Below the pieces are notes generated by a model. That model made no database searches. It saw only the letters and a program-made list of their open reading frames with translations, and had not been told where the DNA came from. 64,000 nt of DNA from Cytophagaceae bacterium. GTDB taxonomy: Bacteria; Bacteroidota; Bacteroidia; Cytophagales; Cyclobacteriaceae. Both the position numbers and the translations under genes were made by a program. Position 1 is the stretch's first letter. Every line of letters begins with the position of its first letter. This document shows, piece by piece, positions 26,325 to 36,090 of this stretch. The DNA lies in contig CP030886.1 in assembly GCA_006969745.1 (NCBI GenBank), positions 620,001-684,000 of the forward strand. Direction: 5' to 3'.

Positions 26325-27713
26325 CTATTGATCCCACCAAAATCTAGTTTGAAGATTAGGAGTCTTGATGGGTAAATTGTCAAGATTCAGCAATCTCTCC
26401 TCCTGAGGATATGGAAGTCTTCTAGGAATTTCCCCGTTAGCATTAAATGCATTTTGTCCTTGAGGATTAGGTGTAAGTACAGGCAAGCCAGTCCTTCTGT
26501 AATCGTTCCAGGAAATTATTCCATGTGAATAGCAGCCTATGAACTTTTCATCTATTAAAATTTCGAGTCGTTCTGAATTGGTTGTTGCTGCCGCCCACCT
26601 TGAATCTAAATCAGCCTGATAAGCAACAGGTGTTGTTGTATTAGTTATCTTGAGGAATGATGCTTCAACAGCTGCATCAAGAGCTGATTTCGATGCTGCT
26701 AAATCGGATGCTGATTGCATCAATTCAGCTTCAGCTTCGATGAATTTTAATTCAACGTAGCTCATAAGAATTACAGGAGAAGCACTTACACTGTAATAAC
26801 CACTGTTTTCTTCTCCAGTCTCGAAATCAGGATTAATGATCAAAGGTTCTCGTGTATCGGACGCTATAAACTTAGTAGCAAAGGTAGCATCCATCCTTAT
26901 GTTTCCAGCCCGATCCTGTGAAAACTGAAACTGAGGGTTTACCTCATTTCCACTGTTCCCAAATATCATCTCAAAGTCACCTGAGTTATCAGAGATTGCA
27001 TTAGGAAGAAATGAGAGAGCATCAGTATAAGCTGCATCTCCGTTGCGTTTTGACGTTTGAATTGCTAATCTCACACGAAGGGAGTTAGCTGCTGCTATCC
27101 AATTATCAAGATTTCCTCCAAAAATAAGATCATCTGTACTAGGCGAGCCTCCAATACTTGTTGTTTCACTAAGATTGCTAATCGCATCAGAAATCAACGC
27201 AGGTAAAATTGTACCATACAAATCTTCTTGAGAATCGTACTGCGGAGCAAAATTGCCATCTATAGCACCAAACGCATCTGAATAAGGCACATCGCCAAAT
27301 GCATCTGCGAGCACACTAATTCCGTATGCCATCATAACTTGAGCAACACCCTGATAATGTGGAGCATCCGCTTCTATTGCCTGTCTAATAATCTGATCGG
27401 AAGAAGTGAGAGCATTAAAGTAGGTTCTTTGCCATACTCCATCAGTATCAGCTTCTCTAATTAAGTATTGATAATTATCTTCTTGCTGAGCATTAATACC
27501 TTCAAATTGCTGCATAAGTAAGCCACCCATTCTGACAAACTCACCTCCTATAGCCCAACTAAGAGACACTTCTGCATTTGGTAGAAGAGCGGACATTGCC
27601 ACTTCTTCTGGTTGAGCAGGATTGATATTAGTATCTCCAAAATCGCAAGACGAAACTACCCCAGCTATCATAAAAGTGGCAATCCAAATCTTTTTATTGA
27701 TATATTGTTTCAT
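26325..27713 (-). CDS. SusD/RagB-like outer-membrane lipoprotein (SusD-like 2 type)
   Basis: 462 residues. The signal is lipoprotein type (MKQYINKKIWIATFMIAGVV, then SSC). The sequence follows the SusD-like group seen in Bacteroidota: NINPAQPEEVAMSALLPNAE at the start, TPR-type helices (VMMAYGISVLADAFGDVPYS), NLDNWIAAANSLRVRLAIQT, and FIGCYSHGIISWNDYRRTGLP with the end YPQEERLLN. It should cap the SusC transporter encoded 19 bases upstream and bind the imported substrate. No glycoside hydrolase or sulfatase gene is adjacent, so the substrate may be a peptide, glycan or other large molecule. Confidence 0.92.
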   Translation of the reverse strand: MKQYINKKIWIATFMIAGVVSSCDFGDTNINPAQPEEVAMSALLPNAEVSLSWAIGGEFVRMGGLLMQQFEGINAQQEDNYQYLIREADTDGVWQRTYFNALTSSDQIIRQAIEADAPHYQGVAQVMMAYGISVLADAFGDVPYSDAFGAIDGNFAPQYDSQEDLYGTILPALISDAISNLSETTSIGGSPSTDDLIFGGNLDNWIAAANSLRVRLAIQTSKRNGDAAYTDALSFLPNAISDNSGDFEMIFGNSGNEVNPQFQFSQDRAGNIRMDATFATKFIASDTREPLIINPDFETGEENSGYYSVSASPVILMSYVELKFIEAEAELMQSASDLAASKSALDAAVEASFLKITNTTTPVAYQADLDSRWAAATTNSERLEILIDEKFIGCYSHGIISWNDYRRTGLPVLTPNPQGQNAFNANGEIPRRLPYPQEERLLNLDNLPIKTPNLQTRFWWDQ

Positions 27714-27732
27714 ATTAATATTATTATTTTAA

Positions 27733-30700
27733 TTAAAAGGTCAGATTAACATTAACACCATAACTTTTTGTGTTAGGGTTGTTGAAATAATCGTATCCAA
27801 ATACATTACTAGAATCACCAGTAAGGTTAGTTTCAGGATCAATACCTGAGTAATCTGTTATTAAAAACAGATTCCTAGCATTTACTGTGATAGAAGCATT
27901 ACTAAATGGAGTTTTAGTTAGAAGGTCCGTTGGTAGATTATAACTCACCGAAATATCTCTCATTCGAATCCACGAACCATCTTCTACAGTTAATTCTGTT
28001 AGGTTGACAAAACCATAGTTCGAATAGAAATTGGTACTGCCAATTGGCCCTCCGCCATCTTGTCCTCCTTTAACAACTTCAATATTATTAGGTGTTGATG
28101 TCGGAATGATATTTCCATCGCCATCGGTTGATCCAAGAACTCCTGGGAACACCACCCGTTCTTCTCTATCTAGAGTTTCAGCTCCTATTCCAAAGTTGTT
28201 TAATACACCTTTTGTTCCATTGTAAATATCTCCACCTTCTCTAATATCCAAAAGGAAGCTTAATGTGAATCCTTTGTAAGAAAAGCTATTTCTGAAACCA
28301 AGTAAGAAATCTGGATTTGGATCACCTACAACTCCCTCTGTTGCGTCCTCATATGGCATCCCGTCTGCAGGGTTAATAACCATGTTTCCATTATCATCTC
28401 TTAGAAATCGAGTCCCAAAGAAAGTTCCGAACGCGAATCCCGCAACTACTCTCTGAGTACCAAATGGGTCAATGGTTAAAACATCAATTCCATCAGCTAG
28501 TGATATTACCTCATTTCGAATACGAGTGAAGTTCAAACCAACATTGTAAGAAAATCCTCCCACTTTTAATATCGAGGCACTTAATGCGGCTTCAATTCCC
28601 TTATTGGAAATCTCGGCTGAATTCACCGCCCTTTCCTGAAATCCGCTGGTACTAGGGAGAGTAATATTCAAAATTGCATCGGTGGTTTTCGCAACAAAAT
28701 AAGTAACGTCAAGACCAATTCGACCGTCCAAAAACTGAAAATCGCCACCAAACTCAGTTGTTGTAGTTATCTCTGCGACTAAATCCTGATTTCCCAAAAG
28801 TCCGTTAGAATTAAACGAATTCACTCCAAAAGCCGGAAACAATACTCCATTGGGAGTAGTCCATCCATCGTCAACGACAGATTGCTCAAAGCCATTTGAA
28901 GTAACTGCAAACCCTGGATCATTACCTACTTGCCCCCATGAAGCTCTTAACTTACCGTAATTAAGAATTGGACTGTTGATATCGAAAGTTTGAGTAAAAT
29001 CCCATCCTAAACTAGCAGCAGAATAAAAAAACGAGTTATTTGATTTTGGAAGAGTAGATGACCAATCGTTTCTTCCACTTAAGTTCACGAAAAGTTGATT
29101 ATCATAATTAACAGTTAGTGTACCATAAAGTCCAAATAGCTGCCTTTCCTCCGTCCTTTCAGAAGCATTAACAGATTGTGCTGATGCAATATTGAAAAAA
29201 TTTGGGGACGCTAAACCTCTACCATCAATTCTGTTCAGATTGATATTCTTTTTATAATAATTGTGCCCTACCGTGAAACTTGTATTCAATTTCTCTCCGA
29301 AATCTTTCTGTACAGTCGCAAGTAAATCCGAATTCAAATCAGTACTTTGAATAGTCTGATTAATAACTTGCCCATCACGTAGAGTAGAGGAATTTATAGA
29401 GTTTCTAAAAATACGATCATCACCATAAGTATCAGTTCCTATTCTGTAAGTCATATTCAACCATGGTAATGGGTCATAAGACAGCTGAGTATAGCCTATG
29501 AAACGATTGACCTCATCAGTTGCAAAGTTCTTATTAACAGTAAAAAAAGGATTGTCGTAAATACTTCCGCCTCTGTACGCTCTTTGAGATCCATCCGGAA
29601 ACTCATATCCAGCACTATTATCAAAATTAGGAGACGTTCGAAGTAGTCCAAGCATCACACCAGAAGTGTTTGAGCCATTTTGCACTTTCCTTCCCCCTGA
29701 TTTAATATAAGTTGCAGAAAGTGTAGCATTTAAGTTTTTTGCTACTTCAGTGGAAGAAGTAAATTTCAAACTTGTTCTTCCAAAATCACTATTAGGCATA
29801 ATTCCTGTTTGATCAAGTCTACCCACAGAAAAATAATAAGACGTCTTCTCTGTCCCTCCTTGAACACTTACATTATGCGTGAAAGTTGATCCATTTTCAA
29901 AAAATAAATCTGGGTTATCATATGAACTTGGAGTAACACCTGTCGCCGATGGGTCATTGATCGGTACAATAAGACCATTTGTATCCCAAATAGAAGGTAT
30001 AGAGGAGTAGCTTAATTCTGAAAATCTTGGACCCCAACTTGTTCTAGCAGTAGAGCCTGTCATCGCTGCGAGGAAAGTAATTGAGTTGTCAGGATACCTA
30101 GGATTTCCTAAAATTGTTCCATCATCGTCGACCTGATCCGTCACAAACCCTCCTTGAGCATAGGTTCTTTGTAGTTCGGGTAGCTTATTAACCTTATCAA
30201 GTGTATAACCGAACGCATAACTTACCTTTGCTGTACTATTTCTGGAGCCTTTTTTTGTCGTAATTACGACAGCACCATTTGCAGCTCTGATACCGTATAA
30301 AACGGTGGCAGCTGGTCCTTTCAGAACAGTGAGAGATTCTACATCATTGGGATTAATATCAATTGCTCTGTTCGAATTAGTTACTCCTCCAGAACCTCGA
30401 TCAGATGGGGAATCATCAGGTGCATCATCGGTATTAAAGGTAGAATTATCTATCGGAACTCCGTCAATCACAAATAAAGGAGCATTGCTTCCCTGTACGG
30501 TTTTATTTCCTCTAATTCGTATTTGGGCTGCAGCACCAGGACTACCACCTGAACTCGTTACCTGAACTCCGGCTACCTTACCACTTAAAGCAGAAACAAA
30601 ATTTGTTTCGTTTGCTTGACGAACTTCATCTGCGTCAATATTTTGAATTGAATAACCTAACTCTCGTTTGTTCGCTTCAATTCCAGCTGCGGTTACCACC

Positions 30701-31011
30701 ACTTCCTGGAGCTCTGTAAAATTTGGGGCCAAAGAAACATCAATTGTCGAACGTGTACCAATTGGTATTTCTTGGCTTTCAAAGCCAACAAAAGAGATCA
30801 CTAATATATCTCCATCAGAAACATTTAGGCTATAGCTCCCGTCAACATTGGTTACAATCCCGTTACTTGTTCCCTTAATGAGAACAGTTGCACCAGGAAT
30901 TCCTTCGCCAACATCATCAGTAACCTTACCTGTTACTGTTCTTTGAGCCATTACATTAGCAACCACCAAAAAGAACAATAAAATCAATGAGTAATTCTTT
31001 TTCATATGCAT
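27733..31011 (-). CDS. SusC/RagA-like TonB-linked outer-membrane transporter
   Basis: 1092 residues; the start is ATG at 31011, with a second at 31005 that also fits the signal peptide (MKKNYSLILLFFLVVANVMAQ). After it come a carboxypeptidase-like domain (VTGKVTDDVGEGIPGATVLI), a TonB-linked plug with the SusC signatures LSGKVAGVQVTSSGG and VLKGPAATVLYGIRAANGAV, and a long beta-barrel ending in an aromatic residue (VNVNLTF). It imports a substrate with energy from TonB/ExbBD and works with the SusD protein directly downstream. Two related segments of about 60 bases lie upstream, at 31086 and 31629. Confidence 0.95.
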   Translation of the reverse strand: MHMKKNYSLILLFFLVVANVMAQRTVTGKVTDDVGEGIPGATVLIKGTSNGIVTNVDGSYSLNVSDGDILVISFVGFESQEIPIGTRSTIDVSLAPNFTELQEVVVTAAGIEANKRELGYSIQNIDADEVRQANETNFVSALSGKVAGVQVTSSGGSPGAAAQIRIRGNKTVQGSNAPLFVIDGVPIDNSTFNTDDAPDDSPSDRGSGGVTNSNRAIDINPNDVESLTVLKGPAATVLYGIRAANGAVVITTKKGSRNSTAKVSYAFGYTLDKVNKLPELQRTYAQGGFVTDQVDDDGTILGNPRYPDNSITFLAAMTGSTARTSWGPRFSELSYSSIPSIWDTNGLIVPINDPSATGVTPSSYDNPDLFFENGSTFTHNVSVQGGTEKTSYYFSVGRLDQTGIMPNSDFGRTSLKFTSSTEVAKNLNATLSATYIKSGGRKVQNGSNTSGVMLGLLRTSPNFDNSAGYEFPDGSQRAYRGGSIYDNPFFTVNKNFATDEVNRFIGYTQLSYDPLPWLNMTYRIGTDTYGDDRIFRNSINSSTLRDGQVINQTIQSTDLNSDLLATVQKDFGEKLNTSFTVGHNYYKKNINLNRIDGRGLASPNFFNIASAQSVNASERTEERQLFGLYGTLTVNYDNQLFVNLSGRNDWSSTLPKSNNSFFYSAASLGWDFTQTFDINSPILNYGKLRASWGQVGNDPGFAVTSNGFEQSVVDDGWTTPNGVLFPAFGVNSFNSNGLLGNQDLVAEITTTTEFGGDFQFLDGRIGLDVTYFVAKTTDAILNITLPSTSGFQERAVNSAEISNKGIEAALSASILKVGGFSYNVGLNFTRIRNEVISLADGIDVLTIDPFGTQRVVAGFAFGTFFGTRFLRDDNGNMVINPADGMPYEDATEGVVGDPNPDFLLGFRNSFSYKGFTLSFLLDIREGGDIYNGTKGVLNNFGIGAETLDREERVVFPGVLGSTDGDGNIIPTSTPNNIEVVKGGQDGGGPIGSTNFYSNYGFVNLTELTVEDGSWIRMRDISVSYNLPTDLLTKTPFSNASITVNARNLFLITDYSGIDPETNLTGDSSNVFGYDYFNNPNTKSYGVNVNLTF

Positions 31012-32021
31012 TATTTTGATTGAACATTTAATTAATGCGCAACCTTATCATATGCCTCTCAATAAGAAATGGTAAAAGGAAGTAATGAGATTGAATGGTA
31101 TCAAAAATTGTTTGATTGGTATAATTCTTACTGAATCTTTACAGATAGTCTTCAATAGTTCGAACGGACATTCTCAATGTATCACCCTCTCTTTGCTAAA
31201 ACTGTTCGTGATTTCATTGATCAAGCAATAGTGATAGAATTGGTTGTGCCGATTATTCTTAAAAGAGACACACCAAATTCTAATTAACTAACTCTTACTT
31301 GGCCGACTGAAACAAAAGACTTAAAACCTCAATCTGATTGAGATATCATCATTTTGAGAATATAATGAATTCTATTAGCTACTCTCTTGAACGGTACTTA
31401 GTGACCGTTCTTTTCTTTTCCAAAAGCCAATTAGAGAAGGTTTACATAGCTATAATAAAAAAAGACCAGACAATGCTGGTCTTTAAAGCTTACCTATTTT
31501 ATTTTATTCAACTAATTAAATCAGATAAGCGGGAATGATTGCATTAGTAACACATTCTAAATAGCACTACTAATAACATTTGCAGTCGCAACTTAGCTAT
31601 ATAAGATACTTTAGAAGTTTCTTCAAAAACTGGAATAAATTGAATGGTATTAAAAATTGTTTGACTGGCGCATTTGGAGCTAAATCTTTACAAGCAGTAC
31701 ATTCTAAAAAGAAAGTATTGATTTTCATTAAATTGCTTTAAGTAGTTTATTCCTTGAATCCAATTGTCTCCATTCTCAAAAAGGTCATCTACTATCGAAT
31801 CCGGTAACCTATTATTGCTTTGAGAGACTATTCCTCAAGTCCGTTCTCAGTTTACTTTCTGTCTTTCTTCTTATCGGTCTATGGTAATGACCATTATCCA
31901 ACTACATTAACTACATAAAACGATTAAGGATTTTTTTTGACGAACATGTAGGCTTGACCAATTATGTTTATTCTAATGATAGAAGAGTTTTTAATTAGAG
32001 TTTCAGAAATCCAAATTTTAA
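31012..32021. other. Long upstream region of SusC with duplicated segment
   Basis: About 1 kb without a gene. Two related segments occur at about 31086-31148 and 31629-31690, sharing ATTGAATGGTAT, then AAAAATTGTTTGA-TGG, then AATCTTTACA. The copies are in the same orientation. They may be duplicated promoter or operator sequence, or a trace of a duplication with deletion of the gene between. A terminator hairpin lies between them at 31461-31484. Confidence 0.4.
31461..31484. terminator. Hairpin terminator in the SusC upstream region
   Basis: Stem AAAGACCAG/CTGGTCTTT with loop ACAATG, preceded by a run of A. It works in either direction; read leftward it could end transcription from the gene at 32022-32528 and insulate SusC. 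Confidence 0.6.
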
Positions 32022-32528
32022 CTATTTCTTCCTATAAACCTCCAGAGTTTTTGTCTCCCAACCATTGGTTTCCTGATTCATTATTTCATAATGCCTATGC
32101 ATATCACCATTGTTTTGAATTTCCCATGAAGTCCGTCCAAGGATTTTTTTTCCATCCCTTTCAGTTTCATTTAAGAAGTACCAAATGTTATCTACTTTTT
32201 CAGAATTGGAAATTCTAGTTATCCCTGGTCCAAACCAATATAATTTCCACATTTCTTCCTCTTCTTCCCATATTCTCACTGCAATAGATTTAAAAACCCT
32301 AACTCCGATATCGAACGTCCATTTTTCTTCATAAACTCCAGAATGCAGGGAGCTTTTTATTTCTAGATTAAACCCTGAATCTAATTGGTTATCGGAAACC
32401 AGAAACCAATTTCCTGTGAGGGTATTGTAATAGTCTTTATCATCAACCAATTTAACTTGGGAGAAGGTAGAAACGCTAAGTATAAACCCTAGCAAAAACA
32501 GATAAGTACTTTTTGAAAAATTTTTCAT
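32022..32528 (-). CDS. Secreted hypothetical protein
   Basis: 168 residues from ATG at 32528, which opens a signal peptide (MKNFSKSTYLFLLGFILSVS, cleavage after TFSQ); the frame is open 20 codons further upstream but that stretch is less likely to be translated. The mature part is beta-rich and acidic, with many Trp and Tyr (EEKWTFDIG, EEEMWKLYWFGPG, WEIQNNGDMHRHYEIM), consistent with a lipocalin-like barrel. I do not recognise a family. It is isolated, with gene-free stretches of 500 to 1000 bases on both sides. Confidence 0.6.
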   Translation of the reverse strand: MKNFSKSTYLFLLGFILSVSTFSQVKLVDDKDYYNTLTGNWFLVSDNQLDSGFNLEIKSSLHSGVYEEKWTFDIGVRVFKSIAVRIWEEEEEMWKLYWFGPGITRISNSEKVDNIWYFLNETERDGKKILGRTSWEIQNNGDMHRHYEIMNQETNGWETKTLEVYRKK

Positions 32529-33036
32529 GAAATTAAATTTTTTGAAAAGTAATATTCGATAAGCTCCTGCAAACCTGAAAACAGACAATAAGAATTCAAA
32601 TGGTCATTTTTTAACATCCAATGTCCAACTATATCAAAATCACTAATTCAATTAGTGGGATTTTTGGACAATGCTTTTGACTTTAAAGCATCTATTCAAT
32701 TTGATTTTCTTCAATTTGTTACTATCAAACCACTGTCCTCAGGATCTTTTAAACAAGTATCAATTAGTCTGTTAATCAACCTTTTCTTTAAAATCTATTT
32801 ATGCCTTAAATGAAATTATTAGTTCTCAAGTGTACACTCATTCAGAAAACCATACCACTCAATAATTTCCTATTGAAGTAATTAACAAATAAGCCCAACA
32901 ATTGAATTAATTGAGTTTCTATATTATTTGGATCTATCAAGAATATTATGTCATATCTACTTAAGGTGAAAAATGAATAGTACGGCAGAAAACTTGCAGC
33001 AGATCTAAATAACCTAAATCAGCAATATTCAGAGAT
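32529..33036. other. Gene-free intergenic tract between divergent genes
   Basis: About 500 AT-rich bases ahead of the permease gene at 33037. I see no coding frame; promoters for both flanking genes should lie here. Confidence 0.3.
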
Positions 33037-35520
33037 ATGTCAAAATCATCAAATATACTAAATGCCTCCTCTATACTCCTGAGCTTCAAGTTTATGTTCA
33101 GAAAAAGAAATAGAGCTACACTAATACAACATCTAATTGGGATGACTGTCGGGATTTTAGTTTGTACTGTCACATTTTATTACAGTCAATATGAATTAAA
33201 CTATGACAGTTATCATGCTAAAAAAGATCGATTGTTCAGAGTTAGAAATCATACAGTCATAGTTGAAACCGGTGAGGAACAGAATAAAAGAGCGACCTCT
33301 TATTTTGGAGTGGCTGAGGCTTTAAAGCAAGAAATTCCGCAAGTTTTAAATGCTACAAATATTTATAGCGAATCCGCTACAATTATTAGTCAGTTAGAGA
33401 ATTATAGAATTAACAAGGTTTTATTCTCAAACTCCTCATTCTTTAATATGTTTTCGATTCAAATATTATTAGGCAATGTCCAAGATATGGATTCCCCTAA
33501 CGGCATTTTTATCTCATCTACACTTGCTAAAACTCTATTTGGTAACGAAAATCCTATTGGAAAACCACTCAAATATCTGGGTTTAAGAACGGAAGGACAA
33601 TTTGATCTGATCATTAAAGGAGTTTTTGAAGATGTCCCAGAAAACAGCTACTTCAAAAACACAGAAATATTCGTTCCCATGAAAATATTCAGAAATTTCC
33701 ATAGTCCTACTCTTCATTGGGCATCACTAACATTGAAACAGGTAAACTGGCGTTGGTCCGACTTTTATACTTTTATTGAACTTCAAGAGGATTTCGAACG
33801 AGAAGTTGTTTCTGAAAAAATCCAGAATCTGTTTGACAGAAACCGAAAGGAGTTGGACAACCAATCAGGAAGACAGCAATTGTCAATTATTGAACCCATT
33901 AATGAAATTCATTTAGTTACAGGACTGAACAACGAGTTAGAAGATAGTGTTAACAGAAGCACCTTAAACCTGTTCTTTGGTATTGGCATTCTCGTAATGA
34001 TGATTGCTTGGATTAATTTTGTAAATATTTCCACTGCGACAGCAATAAATCGATCGAAAGAAATAGGAATAAAAAAAGTAGTTGGAGCTTTCCATGGTCA
34101 GCTTATTGGGCAATTCTTGCTTGAATCTTTAATCTTAACGTTTATAACTTTTGTTTCTTCAATAATAATATTATTTATTTTTTCGAATCAAATTTCCTAC
34201 TTGTTAGGACTTCAACTATCAATTGATGTTAGAGATATCAAATTCTTTGTAATTCTGCTTTCATTCCTTCTATTAGGATCGACAATAGCTAGCTTTTATC
34301 CTGCAATCGTTTTGTCGTCTATCAATACTATTGATGTATTAAAAAACTATTCAAAGAACAATACGAGAAGATTTGTAATAAGAAAATTTTTAGTTGTCCT
34401 ACAATTTGCGATAGTTGGTTTTTTGATTACTTGTTTATTAGCAGCTAATAGTCAGTTCAATTACATGTTAAATAAGAATCTAGGTATCAATATTGATCAG
34501 AAAGTCGGAGTTAGATTACCTTCTTCAGTTTTTAGAGAAAGTAATTTTAAATTAAAAGCAAATCGATTTGCTGAGAACATAAACAAGCTAAAACAAGTAT
34601 CAAGTATCTCAAGTAGTACTGTATTACCTGGAGACATCAATAGATGGAGGCAAACTATAACTCTTAAGGGATATGAAGACAGAGCTCTTCATTTTAATCG
34701 AATAGCTGTGAGCATAGATTATATAAAAAGTCTTGATTTACAATTGAATGATGGACGATGGTTCGACATATCGCTAACTTCTGACTACTCTACGGCATTA
34801 ATCATTAATCAAGAGGGGATGAAACAACTTGGTTTCAATATTCCAAATGACATCATTGGCAAAAGAGTAAGCTTTCCTGCAGAACAAGAAGACTATGAGA
34901 TAATTGGTGTTGTTGAGGATTTTCATCATAGTAGTCTGCATTCTACAATTGAACCTATAGCTTTTCAATTGGACTCTTTATATCAGGGAAATTCCTATAT
35001 TATACAATTTTCGGGCGATCCTTCTAAATTAATTGAAGTTATTGAGCAAAGATTTGTCGAAGCCTTTCCTCAAGAGCCTTTTAACTATATTTTTTTGAAT
35101 GATCACTTCAAAAAGCAATATGATGATGACATTAGGTTTAGAAACCTTTTCCAATTTTTCACTTTTGTCGCGCTTTTACTTGCCATTCTTGGACTGATTG
35201 CCTTGTCTAACTATGCTTTGAAGCTACAAATCAAATCAGTAGGAATTAAACTTGTTTTGGGTGCTGGTAAATGGTCAATATCGAGGGAACTCTTCAAAGA
35301 ATATTTAGTATTGAGTGCCTTATCTTGTCTTGTCAGCATCCCCATTGCTTATTTCAACATAAATAACTGGCTCGATAGCTTTGAGTACCAAACAACTTTA
35401 AGTCCAATTATTTATTTAATACCTCTGTTTTCTTTGACTTTCATAGTCTTACTCACTGTTTCAAGACATATTTCAAAAGTTGTAAATACTAGCCCAACTA
35501 AGACTTTAAGAAGTGAATGA
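33037..35520 (+). CDS. ABC transporter permease, FtsX/MacB type
   Basis: 827 residues. One helix near residues 40-60 (IGMTVGILVCTVTFYYSQYE) is followed by a large extracytoplasmic MacB-like domain, then three FtsX helices (from about 305), another extracytoplasmic domain with the characteristic GVVEDFHHSSLHSTIEP, and a final FtsX domain (LLLAILGLIALSNYALKLQIKSVGIKLVLGA). These two-lobed permeases are frequent in Cytophagales; they pair with a LolD/MacB-type ATPase encoded elsewhere, as none is seen here. The likely task is export or mechanotransmission across the envelope. Related permeases lie at 57646 and 60512. Confidence 0.9.
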   Translation: MSKSSNILNASSILLSFKFMFRKRNRATLIQHLIGMTVGILVCTVTFYYSQYELNYDSYHAKKDRLFRVRNHTVIVETGEEQNKRATSYFGVAEALKQEIPQVLNATNIYSESATIISQLENYRINKVLFSNSSFFNMFSIQILLGNVQDMDSPNGIFISSTLAKTLFGNENPIGKPLKYLGLRTEGQFDLIIKGVFEDVPENSYFKNTEIFVPMKIFRNFHSPTLHWASLTLKQVNWRWSDFYTFIELQEDFEREVVSEKIQNLFDRNRKELDNQSGRQQLSIIEPINEIHLVTGLNNELEDSVNRSTLNLFFGIGILVMMIAWINFVNISTATAINRSKEIGIKKVVGAFHGQLIGQFLLESLILTFITFVSSIIILFIFSNQISYLLGLQLSIDVRDIKFFVILLSFLLLGSTIASFYPAIVLSSINTIDVLKNYSKNNTRRFVIRKFLVVLQFAIVGFLITCLLAANSQFNYMLNKNLGINIDQKVGVRLPSSVFRESNFKLKANRFAENINKLKQVSSISSSTVLPGDINRWRQTITLKGYEDRALHFNRIAVSIDYIKSLDLQLNDGRWFDISLTSDYSTALIINQEGMKQLGFNIPNDIIGKRVSFPAEQEDYEIIGVVEDFHHSSLHSTIEPIAFQLDSLYQGNSYIIQFSGDPSKLIEVIEQRFVEAFPQEPFNYIFLNDHFKKQYDDDIRFRNLFQFFTFVALLLAILGLIALSNYALKLQIKSVGIKLVLGAGKWSISRELFKEYLVLSALSCLVSIPIAYFNINNWLDSFEYQTTLSPIIYLIPLFSLTFIVLLTVSRHISKVVNTSPTKTLRSE

Positions 35521-35631
35521 GAGGTATAAAGAATTTTAACTATTAGGATTAATTAAAGAATAAAATGCTAGTTCGAAACGATAATTTACTTAGGTTGATT
35601 ACAAAATTTAGTTGTGAATAAAGATGCGCTT

Positions 35632-36090
35632 ATGAAAAACGTCTTTTCATTTTGCTTTTTAATCCTTTTTTCAGAGGTATTTTGTCAAGAGAACCATAAA
35701 CTTATTTGGTTTGAGGATTTCGATTTAGCACTGGAAAAAGCGCAGGAGACCAAAAAGCCAATCCTTTTAAGATTTCAAGGTTCTGATTGGTGTGCCAATT
35801 GCTTAAGATTGGACACAGTACTGTTTGAAACAAAACAGTTTAGTTATTTCGCAAAGAATAAGTTTGTTTTGTTGGTTTTAGATTTTCCGTCAAAACCTGA
35901 AAATCAATTATCTGAGAAAAGGGCCACCCGTAATAAAGAAATCTTTAACAAATATAAACCTCAAGGATTCCCTGCTATATACATTTTAGATTCTAATGGC
36001 CGGCAAGTTGAACAACTTGCAGTTACTCCAAATCCAACCCAGTGGTATATAGACCAATTAAAAAATTCCAATGAAATATTTCAAAATTAA
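35632..36090 (+). CDS. Thioredoxin-like protein, exported
   Basis: 152 residues from ATG at 35632, which directly precedes a signal peptide (MKNVFSFCFLILFSEVFCQ); a GTG at 35614 is in frame but less likely. The domain is thioredoxin-fold of the thioredoxin_7/DsbD-C type: KPILLRFQGSDWCANCLRLD with active-site Cys near residues 54 and 57, and the cis-Pro region PQGFPAIYILDSNG. It should reduce or isomerise disulfides in the periplasm. It follows the permease by about 110 bases and overlaps the next gene (DUF2911) by 20 bases, so these are one operon. Confidence 0.85.
   Translation: MKNVFSFCFLILFSEVFCQENHKLIWFEDFDLALEKAQETKKPILLRFQGSDWCANCLRLDTVLFETKQFSYFAKNKFVLLVLDFPSKPENQLSEKRATRNKEIFNKYKPQGFPAIYILDSNGRQVEQLAVTPNPTQWYIDQLKNSNEIFQN

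Noticed and set aside
31338..31538. 66-codon rightward frame
   Set aside because: It runs through the terminator hairpin at 31461-31484 and has no coding character.
31964..32218. 84-codon rightward frame
   Set aside because: Antisense to the secreted protein at 32022-32528, which has a signal peptide and a proper start.
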